Assembly: GCF_003674065.1 (NCBI RefSeq)
Contig: NZ_RDBE01000007.1
Span: forward strand, 502,085-566,084
Length of the DNA: 64,000 nt
Reading direction: 5' to 3'
Origin: Nocardioides mangrovicus
GTDB lineage: Bacteria; Actinomycetota; Actinomycetes; Propionibacteriales; Nocardioidaceae
Shown: in pieces, positions 53,090 through 60,431 of the stretch
Layout of the letters: each line of letters opens with the position of its first letter
Position numbering within the stretch: position 1 is the first letter of the stretch
Made by a program: the position numbers and the translations under genes
Notes under the pieces: generated by a model
Database searches by the model: none
What the model was told of the DNA's origin: nothing
The model's input: only the letters and a program-made list of their open reading frames with translations

Positions 53090-54375
53090 CCGGCACCGTC
53101 CCCCCCGTCCCTCCCGAGGAGTCGCCGGCCGTGCAGGTCGCCTACCTGGTCAGCCAGTTCCCCGCGATCTCGCACGTGTTCATCGAGCGGGAGGTGGCCG
53201 GGCTGCGCGCCCTCGGCCTCGACGTGCGCACCTTCAGCGTGCGCCCCACGCCGGCCGAGCAGCTGATCAGCGAGTCGATGCGTGCCGACGCCGTGCGCAC
53301 CACCACGCTGCTGGGCGACCGTCGGGCGCTGGTGGCGGCGACCGGCTCGCTCCTGGCCCACGACCCGCGGGCCTACGCGCGGGTGCTGCGGTTGGCGGCC
53401 CGGTCCGGTCCGCGCACCGCCCGCGGCCGGGTCTGGCAGCTGTTCTACCTGACCGAGGCCGTGCGGCTGCACGCGGAGATGAGTCGGGCCGGGGTGCGGC
53501 ACCTGCACGTGCACTTCTCCAACAACGCGGCCGACGTGGCCCGGCTCGTCGTGGCGCTGGGCCGAGCCGTCGACGGGCCCGACGCCGGTTGGCGCTGGAC
53601 GATGACGGTCCACGGCCCGACCGAGTTCGAGGCGGTGGAGCACTTCGACCTGGCCGCCAAGGTCGTCGACGCCGACGCTGTGGCCTGCATCAGCGACTTC
53701 ACCCGCAGCCAGCTGATGCGGCTGGTGCCGACCTCGCACTGGGAGAAGCTCGCGGTGGTGCGGATGAGCGTCGACGCCGACCGGTTCGAGCCGTCGGCGG
53801 TGCGGACCCCGTCAGCGGCCGATGAGGAGCTCCGGATCCTCTCGGTGGGCCGGCTGGTGCCCGAGAAGGGTGCTCCGTTGCTGGTCGATGCCGTCGAGCT
53901 GCTGCGCGAACGGGGCTGGCGACCGCGCCTGCGGCTGGTCGGCGCCGGACCACTGCACGACGAGCTCGCCGCCACCATCGACTCGCGCGGCCTGGGCGAC
54001 TGCGTCGAGCTGACCGGTGCGCTGGGTCAGGACCGGCTGCCCGAGCTCTACGTGTGGGCCGACGTCTTCTGCCTGCCCTCGTTCCAGGAGGGTCTGCCGG
54101 TGGTCCTGATGGAGGCACTGGCCACCGCGACGCCCGTGGTCACCACGGCCATCGCCGGCATCCCTGAGCTGGTCGACGCCGACTGCGGGCGCGTGGTGCC
54201 GGCCGGTCGCGTCGACCTGCTGGCCGAGGCATTGGCCGAGCTGCTCGGCGACGCCGCGTTGCGCGAGCGGCTGGGCGCCGCGGGCCGTCGCCGGGTGCTG
54301 GAGCAGTTCTCACTGCCGGTGACCGCGCGCAGCCAGGCGGCGTTCCTGCGCGCGGTGGAGCCGCGAGCGGGCTGA
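53086..54375 (+). CDS. Glycosyltransferase family 4 (WcaL-like)
   Basis: 429 residues, GTG start overlapping the previous stop. QVAYLVSQFPAISHVFIEREVAGLRALG is the WcaL/AmsK type N-terminus; LHVHFSNNAADVARL, MTVHGPTEFEAVEHFDLAAKV and the C-terminal ILSVGRLVPEKGAPLLVDAVELL, LVGAGPLHDELAATI, CLPSFQEGLPVVLMEALATATPVVTTAIAGIPE (E-x7-E) are clear. Last gene of the + strand run ugd - acyltransferase - GT - GT4. A hairpin spans its stop codon. Confidence 0.93.
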   Translation: MTGTVPPVPPEESPAVQVAYLVSQFPAISHVFIEREVAGLRALGLDVRTFSVRPTPAEQLISESMRADAVRTTTLLGDRRALVAATGSLLAHDPRAYARVLRLAARSGPRTARGRVWQLFYLTEAVRLHAEMSRAGVRHLHVHFSNNAADVARLVVALGRAVDGPDAGWRWTMTVHGPTEFEAVEHFDLAAKVVDADAVACISDFTRSQLMRLVPTSHWEKLAVVRMSVDADRFEPSAVRTPSAADEELRILSVGRLVPEKGAPLLVDAVELLRERGWRPRLRLVGAGPLHDELAATIDSRGLGDCVELTGALGQDRLPELYVWADVFCLPSFQEGLPVVLMEALATATPVVTTAIAGIPELVDADCGRVVPAGRVDLLAEALAELLGDAALRERLGAAGRRRVLEQFSLPVTARSQAAFLRAVEPRAG

Positions 54376-54394
54376 TCGGTTGCCGGCAGCCCGC
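54367..54394 (+). terminator. Hairpin over the stop codon of the last EPS glycosyltransferase
   Basis: GCGGGCTG (54367-54374) and CAGCCCGC (54387-54394) are exact complements around a 12-nt loop that itself contains GCCGG. The TGA (54373-54375) is at the end of the 5' arm. It could end the ugd-GT transcript. Confidence 0.5.
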
Positions 54395-54403
54395 GTCCGT
54401 GCG

Positions 54404-54667
54404 TCAGCCGGCGGCTGGGGCAGACGCGAAGCGGTCGAAGGTCGCCGCGGCGTCCTCGGGCGTGGTGCCGCGCAGCCACAGGGCCGCCAGGGCGTCCCAG
54501 TGGGCGCTGTCGTGGGTCCAGGCCTGCTCGAGCCCGGCCGAGGTGGCCAGGGCGCGCAGCCGGTCGAGGCTCATCGCACCGGAGAAGCGGCGCACGGCCC
54601 ACAGGTCCGCGTAGAACTGGCGGACGCTGGTGGGCACGGGGCCCTGGGTCGTGGCGGCGACGGTCAT
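54404..54667 (-). CDS. Small hypothetical protein
   Basis: 87 residues, soluble, no signal or membrane segment. A TGGAG box lies 5 nt before the ATG on the minus strand, which makes translation plausible. The protein has VRQFYADLWAVRRFSGAMSLDRLRALATSAGL, then a Trp-rich middle (WTHDSAHWDALAALWLRG) and an Ala/Pro tail. I do not recognise a family. Monocistronic between an EPS gene and terC. Confidence 0.55.
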   Translation of the reverse strand: MTVAATTQGPVPTSVRQFYADLWAVRRFSGAMSLDRLRALATSAGLEQAWTHDSAHWDALAALWLRGTTPEDAAATFDRFASAPAAG

Positions 54668-54871
54668 CGATGCTCCAGAAATGGTCGGTATGTCCGATCT
54701 TCACACTCGGCAGGTCGTTCTGCCAGCATCTTCACCGAACGACGCGTCCCAGGCGCGTACATCGGACCGTTCGTGCCCGCACGTCTAGTCCGTTGGGGCT
54801 ATGCGGGCCAGCCGAGGACGCGGTTCGAGGGCCCCGATGAGGCACCGGGCTCGTTCTCGTGGGAGGCTGGT

Positions 54872-54993
54872 CTCCGGTGGAGGGGAGTACTCCCTCGCGG
54901 GTGTGTCGTCACCACGGTCCGTCCCGGACCCGGCACCCCGGCCCGCGCCAGCGGGTGGAGGAGACCTCCGGAGCATCGTCGTCTCCGGAGAGG
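54872..54993 (+). promoter_or_regulatory. Probable yybP-ykoY manganese riboswitch upstream of terC
   Basis: The two conserved halves of the yybP-ykoY aptamer are present: L1 GGAGUA (54884-54889) after AGG, and the L3-side RAGACCU as GAGACCU (54961-54967). P1 would pair UGGAGG (54878-54883) with CCUCCG (54965-54970). Between them, GC-rich sequence can form the P2-P4 stems. Downstream, CTCCGGAG at 54966-54973 can instead pair with an identical self-complementary copy at 54983-54990 that covers most of the GGAGAGG ribosome site (54987-54993). This predicts translational control: Mn binding favours P1 and frees the ribosome site. yybP-ykoY elements are known to control TerC-family genes. Confidence 0.72.
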
Positions 54994-55001
54994 TCTGTGT
55001 C

Positions 55002-55997
55002 ATGGATGTTGCTTCCTGGGTCTGGTGGACCACGCTGGCGGTCACCTCGGCCATCTTGCTGTTCGACGTCGTCGTCATCGGCCGGCGTCCGCACGAGCCG
55101 TCGATGAAGGAGTGCGGCATCGCGCTCGGCGTCTACGTCGGGCTCGCCGTCGCGTTCGGGGTGGGTGTGTGGGCCATCGCCGGCCACCGGTTCGGCACCG
55201 AGTTCTTCGCGGGCTGGCTCACCGAGTACTCGCTCTCGATCGACAACCTGTTCGTGTTCATCATCCTGCTCGGCAAGTTCGCGGTGCCGAAGGAGTACCA
55301 GCAGACGGCGCTGATGGTCGGCATCGTGCTGGCGCTGGTGATGCGGGGCATCTTCATCGCCGTCGGCGCCGCGGCGATCAACGAGTTCTCCTGGGTCTTC
55401 TACCTCTTCGGCCTGTTCCTGCTCTGGACGGCGTTCAAGCTGGCCAAGGAGGGCGCCGAGGACGAGGACGAGGACGACTTCGAGGAGAACCGGCTGGTCA
55501 AGCTGGCCACGCGCCACCTGCCGGCCACCGAGGAGTGGACCACCAACAACATCGTGGCCAAGGTCGGCGGCAAGCGCGTCGTCACGCCGATGTTCTTCGT
55601 CATCCTCGCGCTCGGCACCACCGACCTGCTCTTCGCGCTGGACTCGATCCCGGCGATCTACGGGCTCACCAAGGAGCCCTACCTGGTGCTCACGGCCAAC
55701 ATCTTCGCCCTCATGGGACTGCGGCAGCTCTACTTCCTGATCGGCGGGCTGCTCCAGCGGCTCGTCTACCTCTCCTACGGACTGGCGTTCCTGCTGGCCT
55801 TCATCGGCGTCAAGCTGGTGCTGCACGCGATGCACGAGAACGAGCTGCCGTTCGTCAACGGTGGCGAGCACATCTCCTGGGCGCCCGACATCCCGATCTG
55901 GCTCTCGCTGCTGGTCATCGTGGGCACGCTGGCCGTGACCACCGTGCTCAGCCTGGTGGCCAGCGGCCGCCGCGATCGGGCGGCGGCCCAGAGCTAG
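55002..55997 (+). CDS. TerC family integral membrane protein (Alx-like manganese exporter)
   Basis: 331 residues, about nine membrane helices. Start ATG 55002, 8 nt after GGAGAGG; the frame is open upstream but that stretch is the riboswitch. Family signature: WTTLAVTSAILLFDVVVIGR, TEYSLSIDNLFVFIILLGKFAVP (conserved Asp-Asn), ALVMRGIFIAVGA, a cytosolic acidic loop EDEDEDDFEENRLVKLATRHLP, TDLLFALDSIPAIYGLTKEPYLVLTANIFALMGLRQLYFL (second conserved Asp), AFIGVKLVLHAM. TerC/Alx proteins export or handle Mn2+ and relate to tellurite tolerance. The riboswitch supports Mn2+. Confidence 0.93.
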   Translation: MDVASWVWWTTLAVTSAILLFDVVVIGRRPHEPSMKECGIALGVYVGLAVAFGVGVWAIAGHRFGTEFFAGWLTEYSLSIDNLFVFIILLGKFAVPKEYQQTALMVGIVLALVMRGIFIAVGAAAINEFSWVFYLFGLFLLWTAFKLAKEGAEDEDEDDFEENRLVKLATRHLPATEEWTTNNIVAKVGGKRVVTPMFFVILALGTTDLLFALDSIPAIYGLTKEPYLVLTANIFALMGLRQLYFLIGGLLQRLVYLSYGLAFLLAFIGVKLVLHAMHENELPFVNGGEHISWAPDIPIWLSLLVIVGTLAVTTVLSLVASGRRDRAAAQS

Positions 55998-56020
55998 GGC
56001 AGAGCTAGCGCAGAGCTGGG
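55989..56020. repeat. 11-bp tandem repeat over the terC stop codon
   Basis: CAGAGCTAGGG, CAGAGCTAGCG and CAGAGCTGGG lie head-to-tail; the first contains the terC TAG (55995-55997). The outer GCCCAG/CTGGGC words could also form a weak stem. Third tandem repeat at a gene end in this window. Confidence 0.75.
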
Positions 56021-56041
56021 CCCGATCGGCCCAGGTCCGAC

Positions 56042-57304
56042 TCAGGCGCGCGCGGCCACCTCGGCGTAGAGCGTCTGCAGCCGGTCGACCTTGCGCTCCC
56101 AGTCGTAGCTGCGCTCGATCTCGCGGCGCCCCGCGCGGCCCATCTCCCGGGCCGCGTCGGGGTCGCTCGCCAGCCGCGCCATCGCCGCGGCGAAGCCGGC
56201 GACGACGTGCTCGGCGTCGGTCGGCGGCACCAGCACGCCGGTGCGCCCGTCGTCGAGATAGTCGGCCGGGCCACCCCAGTCGGTGGCCACGACCGGCAGG
56301 GCGGCGGCCATCGCCTCGAGCACGACGGCCCCGCCGCACTCGTAGGTCGACGGCAGCACCAGCGCCACGCAGCCGGCGAGGACATCGGCACTGGCGGCCT
56401 GCGTGAGCCGGCCGTGGAAGACCACGCGCTCGGCCAGACCCAGCTGCTGGCCCAACCGGCGCAGAGCGGGCCCCTCCGGGCCGTCGCCGACGACGTCGAG
56501 GCAGTAGGCCTGCGGGAGCCGGGCGAGCGCCTGCAGCGCCAGGTCGACCCGCTTCCAGTCGACCAGCCGGCCGACGAAGGCGAAGCGGACCGGCTCTGCG
56601 TATTCGCTACGGGGGCCACGGGGCTCGAACAGGTCCAGGTCCACGCCGTTCTCGACCAGGATCTCGCTGGGGACCCGGCGCACGGCCCGCGGCAGCGCCC
56701 GTCGGGTGCGCTCGTTGGCCACCAGCACCATGCCCGCCCGGGCGCGGCCGGGCGCGAGCCGTGCGGCGAGGCCCGAGACCACGCGGAGCCCGGCTCGCAG
56801 CCAGCGCTCCGAGCGGCGGGCGTCGGCGCGGAACCCTGGTGGGTACTCCATGCCGCCGTTCAGGGGGCCGACGACCAGCGGCCCGCCGACCGCGGTCATC
56901 AGCGAGGGGTACTTCGGGGAGACCGGGATCGGCTCGTGCACCACCACGGCCCCCGGCGCCTGGTCTGCCACCCGGCGGACCTCGCGACGCAGGCCCACGG
57001 TGCTCAGCGCGGCCATCACCAGCCACACCGTCAGCGGCTTGACCGCCGCCGGCAGCCGCATCCCCCAGCGGTGGATGCGGCGCGAGGCGGCAGTGTCGCG
57101 GACGAAGTGCACCCGCTCCTCGTCCATCTCGGGCTGGGCCCGCAGGTCCTCACGGTTGCGCTCGTGGGTGACCAGGTGGACGTCGACGCCGCGGCGGCGC
57201 AGCAGCCGGAAGTAGTGCCAGGGGATGATCGCCTCGCCGCCGGCCACGGTGCTGGCGTTGGTCGCGACGATGATCACGCGTGGTGAAGGGCTACTGGCGG
57301 TCAT
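56042..57304 (-). CDS. Glycosyltransferase family 4
   Basis: 420 residues. RVIIVATNASTVAGGEAIIPWHYFRLLRRRGVDVHLVTHERN at the N-terminus, VVVHEPIPVSPKYPSLMTAVGGPLVVGPLNGGMEYPPGFR, then the donor domain FAFVGRLVDWKRVDLALQALARL, VVGDGPEGPALRRLG and LPSTYECGGAVVLEAMAAALPVVATDWGGPADYLDDGRTG (E-x7-E). The VGPLNGGMEYPPGF block is typical of a specific GT4 group in actinobacteria and cyanobacteria. Stands alone on the minus strand; it may decorate the polysaccharide or a glycolipid. Confidence 0.92.
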   Translation of the reverse strand: MTASSPSPRVIIVATNASTVAGGEAIIPWHYFRLLRRRGVDVHLVTHERNREDLRAQPEMDEERVHFVRDTAASRRIHRWGMRLPAAVKPLTVWLVMAALSTVGLRREVRRVADQAPGAVVVHEPIPVSPKYPSLMTAVGGPLVVGPLNGGMEYPPGFRADARRSERWLRAGLRVVSGLAARLAPGRARAGMVLVANERTRRALPRAVRRVPSEILVENGVDLDLFEPRGPRSEYAEPVRFAFVGRLVDWKRVDLALQALARLPQAYCLDVVGDGPEGPALRRLGQQLGLAERVVFHGRLTQAASADVLAGCVALVLPSTYECGGAVVLEAMAAALPVVATDWGGPADYLDDGRTGVLVPPTDAEHVVAGFAAAMARLASDPDAAREMGRAGRREIERSYDWERKVDRLQTLYAEVAARA

Positions 57305-57396
57305 GGGTCGTCTCTCGTCGTGGGTCGAGGCGTCGAAGCCGTCCGCGACGAGCCTAAGGCGCGTACCGTGTCAGCCCACAGCTCACCCGCGCGCAC

Positions 57397-57402
57397 TACT
57401 CT
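57397..57402 (+). promoter_or_regulatory. -10 box (TACTCT) of a leaderless promoter for the FNR gene
   Basis: TACTCT ends 7 nt before the GTG at 57410 and there is no Shine-Dalgarno sequence. This supports GTG 57410 over the longer upstream frame. Confidence 0.5.
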
Positions 57403-57409
57403 CGCTCTC

Positions 57410-58411
57410 GTGAGCGACTCCGTCGTCGAGGCCGACCTGCTCATCGTCGGCGCCGGGCCCGCCGGCCTGTACGGCGCCTACTACGCCGGCTTTCGCGGCT
57501 GGAGCGTGGCCGTGGTCGACTCACTGCCCGAGCTCGGCGGCCAGGTCTCGGCGCTGTACCCGGAGAAGGCGATCCTCGACGTCGCCGGCTTCCCGACCGT
57601 CAAGGGCCGTGAGCTGGTCGAGCAGCTGGTCGAGCAGGCCGGCAGCGCGAACCCGACCTACCTGCTGGACCGGACGGCCACCGGCCTCACCATCGACCAC
57701 GACGACGCCGACCCGGCGGCCGGCGGGGTCACGATGGAGCTCGACGACGGCACGACGGTGCGCGCCAAGGTCGTGGTCATCACCGCCGGCATCGGCAAGT
57801 TCACGCCGCGGCCGCTGCCCGCCGGCGACGGCTGGGAGGGCCGCGGGTTGGTCTTCTTCATCCCCTCCTTCGCCGAGTACGCCGGGCGCGACGTCGTCAT
57901 CGTCGGCGGCGGCGACTCGGCCTTCGACTGGGCCGAGGGGCTGCGTCACGTGGCCGGCTCGGTGACGCTGGTGCACCGTCGCGACCGGTTCCGGGCCCAC
58001 CAGGCCACGGTCGACTCCGTGCTCGCCTCCGACGTCGAGATCATCACCAACGCCCAGGTGAGCGGGCTGGTCGGCGACGGCGTCGTGGAGCACGTCGAGA
58101 TCACCACCCAGGGCGGGGAGGTGACCACCCTCCCCGCGCAGACCGTGGTGGCCGCGCTCGGGTTCGTCGCCGACCTGGGGGCGATGCAGGAGTGGGGCCT
58201 GGACCTCGACCACCGCCACATCCGGGTGGACACCGCGATGCGCACCAACCTGCCGCGGGTCTTCGCCGCCGGCGACATCACCGAGTACGAGGGCAAGGTG
58301 CGGCTGATCGCGGTCGGGTTCGGCGAGGTGGCCACCGCGATCAACAACGCGGCCGTGGTCATCGATCCGGAGGCGCACGTGTTCCCGGGCCACTCCAGCG
58401 AGGGCTCCTGA
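57410..58411 (+). CDS. Ferredoxin/flavodoxin-NADP+ reductase, thioredoxin-reductase-like type
   Basis: 333 residues. FAD motif DLLIVGAGPAGLYGAYYAGFRG (residues 8-29), LPELGGQVSALYPEKAILDVAGFPTVKGREL (hallmark of TrxR-like FNR, as in YumC), NADPH motif VVIVGGGDSAFDWAEGL, second FAD motif VFAAGDITEYEGKVRLIAVGFGEVATAINNA. It lacks the CxxC of thioredoxin reductase, so it passes electrons between NADPH and ferredoxin or flavodoxin. Gene context (glycosyltransferases on both sides) gives no further clue. Confidence 0.93.
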   Translation: MSDSVVEADLLIVGAGPAGLYGAYYAGFRGWSVAVVDSLPELGGQVSALYPEKAILDVAGFPTVKGRELVEQLVEQAGSANPTYLLDRTATGLTIDHDDADPAAGGVTMELDDGTTVRAKVVVITAGIGKFTPRPLPAGDGWEGRGLVFFIPSFAEYAGRDVVIVGGGDSAFDWAEGLRHVAGSVTLVHRRDRFRAHQATVDSVLASDVEIITNAQVSGLVGDGVVEHVEITTQGGEVTTLPAQTVVAALGFVADLGAMQEWGLDLDHRHIRVDTAMRTNLPRVFAAGDITEYEGKVRLIAVGFGEVATAINNAAVVIDPEAHVFPGHSSEGS

Positions 58412-58421
58412 CCGGTCCGGT

Positions 58422-58427
58422 TAGGGT
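58422..58427 (+). promoter_or_regulatory. -10-like box (TAGGGT) before the GT4-toroid operon
   Basis: GTTAGGGT lies 37 nt before the GT4 ATG (58465), which has GGGAGGAG at 58451-58458 as ribosome site. It would give a short 5' leader of about 30 nt. Confidence 0.45.
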
Positions 58428-58464
58428 GGCCTGTACTCGGCGGTAACCAGCGGGAGGAGCGGGG

Positions 58465-59694
58465 ATGCGGGTCGCGCTGCTGTCCTACCGCTCCAAGCCG
58501 CACTGCGGCGGTCAGGGCGTCTACGTCCGGCACCTGAGCCGTGAGCTGGTCGCCCTGGGCCACGAGGTCGAGGTCTTCTCGGGCCAGCCCTACCCCGAGC
58601 TCGATGAGGGCGTGCGGCTGACCGAGGTGCCCAGCCTGGACCTCTACCGCGAGCCCGACCCCTTCCGCGTGCCGCGGCTCTCGGAGTTCCGCGACCTCAC
58701 CGACGTCCGCGAGTTCCTCACCATGTGCACGGCCGGCTTCCCCGAGCCGCGGACGTTCTCGACCCGCGTCACCCGACTGCTGCGCGAGCGGGCCGGGGAG
58801 TTCGACGTCGTGCACGACAACCAGACGCTGGGCTACGGGCTCCTCGACCTCGAGGCCCTGGGGCTGCCGCTGGTGGGGACGATCCACCACCCGATCACCT
58901 TCGACCGGCGCATCGACCTCGCCCAGGCCCCCACGCTGCGCAAGCGGCTGTCGCTGCGCCGCTGGTACGGCTTCTTGCGCATGCAGGTCAGGGTCGCGCG
59001 GCGGCTGCGCCACGTGCTGACGGTCTCGGAGTCCTCGCGCCGCGACATCGCCGCCGACTTCGGCGTCGACCCGCGGCTGATCGAGGTCGTGCCGCTGGGG
59101 GTCGACGAGGTGTTCGTGCCGCCGACCCGGCCCCGCGTGCCCGGACGCATCGTGGCCATGGCCAGCGCCGACGCCCCGATGAAGGGCATCGCCACGCTGC
59201 TCGAGGCGGTGGCCAAGCTGCGCACCGAGCGCGAGGTGGAGCTGGTGCTGGTGACCAAGCCGGCGCGCGGCGGTCGCACCGAGCAGCTGCTCGACGCGCT
59301 GGGGCTGCGCGAGCACGTCACCTTCGTGCACGGCATCAGCGACGAGGAGCTGGTCGAGGTGATGGGGTCGGCCGAGGTGGCCTGCGTGCCCTCGCTCTAC
59401 GAGGGCTTCTCGCTGCCCACCGCCGAGCTGATGGCCTGCGGCACGCCGCTGGTGGTCAGCCGCGCGGGCGCCATCCCCGAGGTGGTGGGCGACGACGGCT
59501 GCGCCGACCTGGTCACCCCCGGCGACGTCGGGGAGCTGGTTGCCGCACTCGCGCTGCTCCTCGACGACCCCGAGCGGCGCGCGCGCATGGGAGCGGCGGG
59601 CCGACGTCGCGCCCAGGAGCGGTTCAGCTGGCGGGCCGTGGCCGCCGCGACCGCGCGGACCTACCAACGAGCAGTGGAGGAGCAGCGTTGCTGA
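58465..59694 (+). CDS. Glycosyltransferase family 4
   Basis: 409 residues. RVALLSYRSKPHCGGQGVYVRHLSRELVALGHEVEVFSGQPYP, VVHDNQTLGYGLLDLEALGLPLVGTIHHP, LTVSESSRRDIAADFGV, VMASADAPMKGIATLLEAVAKL, CVPSLYEGFSLPTAELMACGTPLVVSRAGAIPEVV (E-x7-E). Retaining GT-B transferase. First gene of a tight operon with a methyltransferase, a toroid protein and a GT14-like transferase; the TTG of the next gene lies within its last codons. Confidence 0.94.
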   Translation: MRVALLSYRSKPHCGGQGVYVRHLSRELVALGHEVEVFSGQPYPELDEGVRLTEVPSLDLYREPDPFRVPRLSEFRDLTDVREFLTMCTAGFPEPRTFSTRVTRLLRERAGEFDVVHDNQTLGYGLLDLEALGLPLVGTIHHPITFDRRIDLAQAPTLRKRLSLRRWYGFLRMQVRVARRLRHVLTVSESSRRDIAADFGVDPRLIEVVPLGVDEVFVPPTRPRVPGRIVAMASADAPMKGIATLLEAVAKLRTEREVELVLVTKPARGGRTEQLLDALGLREHVTFVHGISDEELVEVMGSAEVACVPSLYEGFSLPTAELMACGTPLVVSRAGAIPEVVGDDGCADLVTPGDVGELVAALALLLDDPERRARMGAAGRRRAQERFSWRAVAAATARTYQRAVEEQRC

Positions 59695-60431
59695 CCGTCG
59701 ACTTCGACCGGCTGGGCCTGCGCCCGGGGGAGCGGGTGCTCGACATGGGGTGCGGCGCCGGCCGCCATGCCTTCGAGATGTACCGGCGCGGCGCGGACGT
59801 GGTCGCCTTCGACCAGGACGCCGACGAGCTGGCCGGCGTCCTGGAGATCTTCGGCGCCATGAAGGAGCAGGGCGAGGTGCCCGCCGGGGCCGAGGCCGAC
59901 ATCAAGGAGGGTGACGCGCTGGCACTGCCCTTCGCCGACGCCGAGTTCGACCGGGTGGTGGCCGCGGAGATCCTCGAGCACGTGCCGGCCGACCTCACGG
60001 CCATCGCCGAGCTGGCGCGGGTGCTGCGGCCGGGCGGCACGATGGCCGTCACGGTGCCGCGCTGGCTGCCCGAGGTGGTGTGCTGGAAGCTCTCCGAGGC
60101 CTACCACGACACCCCCGGTGGGCACATCCGGATCTACACCGACAAGGAGCTGGTCACCAAGCTCCGCAGCGCCGGGCTGGAGCACACCGGCACGGCCTAC
60201 GCGCACGGCCTGCACGCGCCCTACTGGTGGCTCAAGTGCGCGGTCGGCGTCACCCGCGACGACCATCCGCTGGTCAAGGCGTACCACCAGGTGCTGGTGT
60301 GGGACATCATGCGCGCCCGCGGCTGGAGCACCCTGACCCGCGCGGCGGAGCGGGCGCTGAACCCGGTGATCGGCAAGTCGATGGTGCTCTACCTGCGCAA
60401 GCCCGCTCCCGACGAGCCCGCCGCCCGATGA
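59688..60431 (+). CDS. Class I SAM-dependent methyltransferase
   Basis: 247 residues; TTG at 59688 preceded by GGAGG 7 nt upstream and overlapping the GT4 stop by 7 bp. SAM-binding motif I ERVLDMGCGAGRHAFEMYRRG (about residues 15-35), acidic end of beta-2 VVAFDQDADEL, motif II ALALPFADAEFDRVVAAEILEHV, RVLRPGGTMAVTVPRWLPE. The C-terminal part resembles UbiE/Coq5-type and sugar- or polyketide-O-methyltransferases. Substrate unknown. Coupled by ATGA to the toroid gene. Confidence 0.92.
   Translation: MLTVDFDRLGLRPGERVLDMGCGAGRHAFEMYRRGADVVAFDQDADELAGVLEIFGAMKEQGEVPAGAEADIKEGDALALPFADAEFDRVVAAEILEHVPADLTAIAELARVLRPGGTMAVTVPRWLPEVVCWKLSEAYHDTPGGHIRIYTDKELVTKLRSAGLEHTGTAYAHGLHAPYWWLKCAVGVTRDDHPLVKAYHQVLVWDIMRARGWSTLTRAAERALNPVIGKSMVLYLRKPAPDEPAAR

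Noticed and set aside
57410-58411. Thioredoxin reductase as the function of this FAD protein
   Set aside because: The CxxC redox motif is absent, while the GGQVSALYPEK block of ferredoxin-NADP reductases is present.
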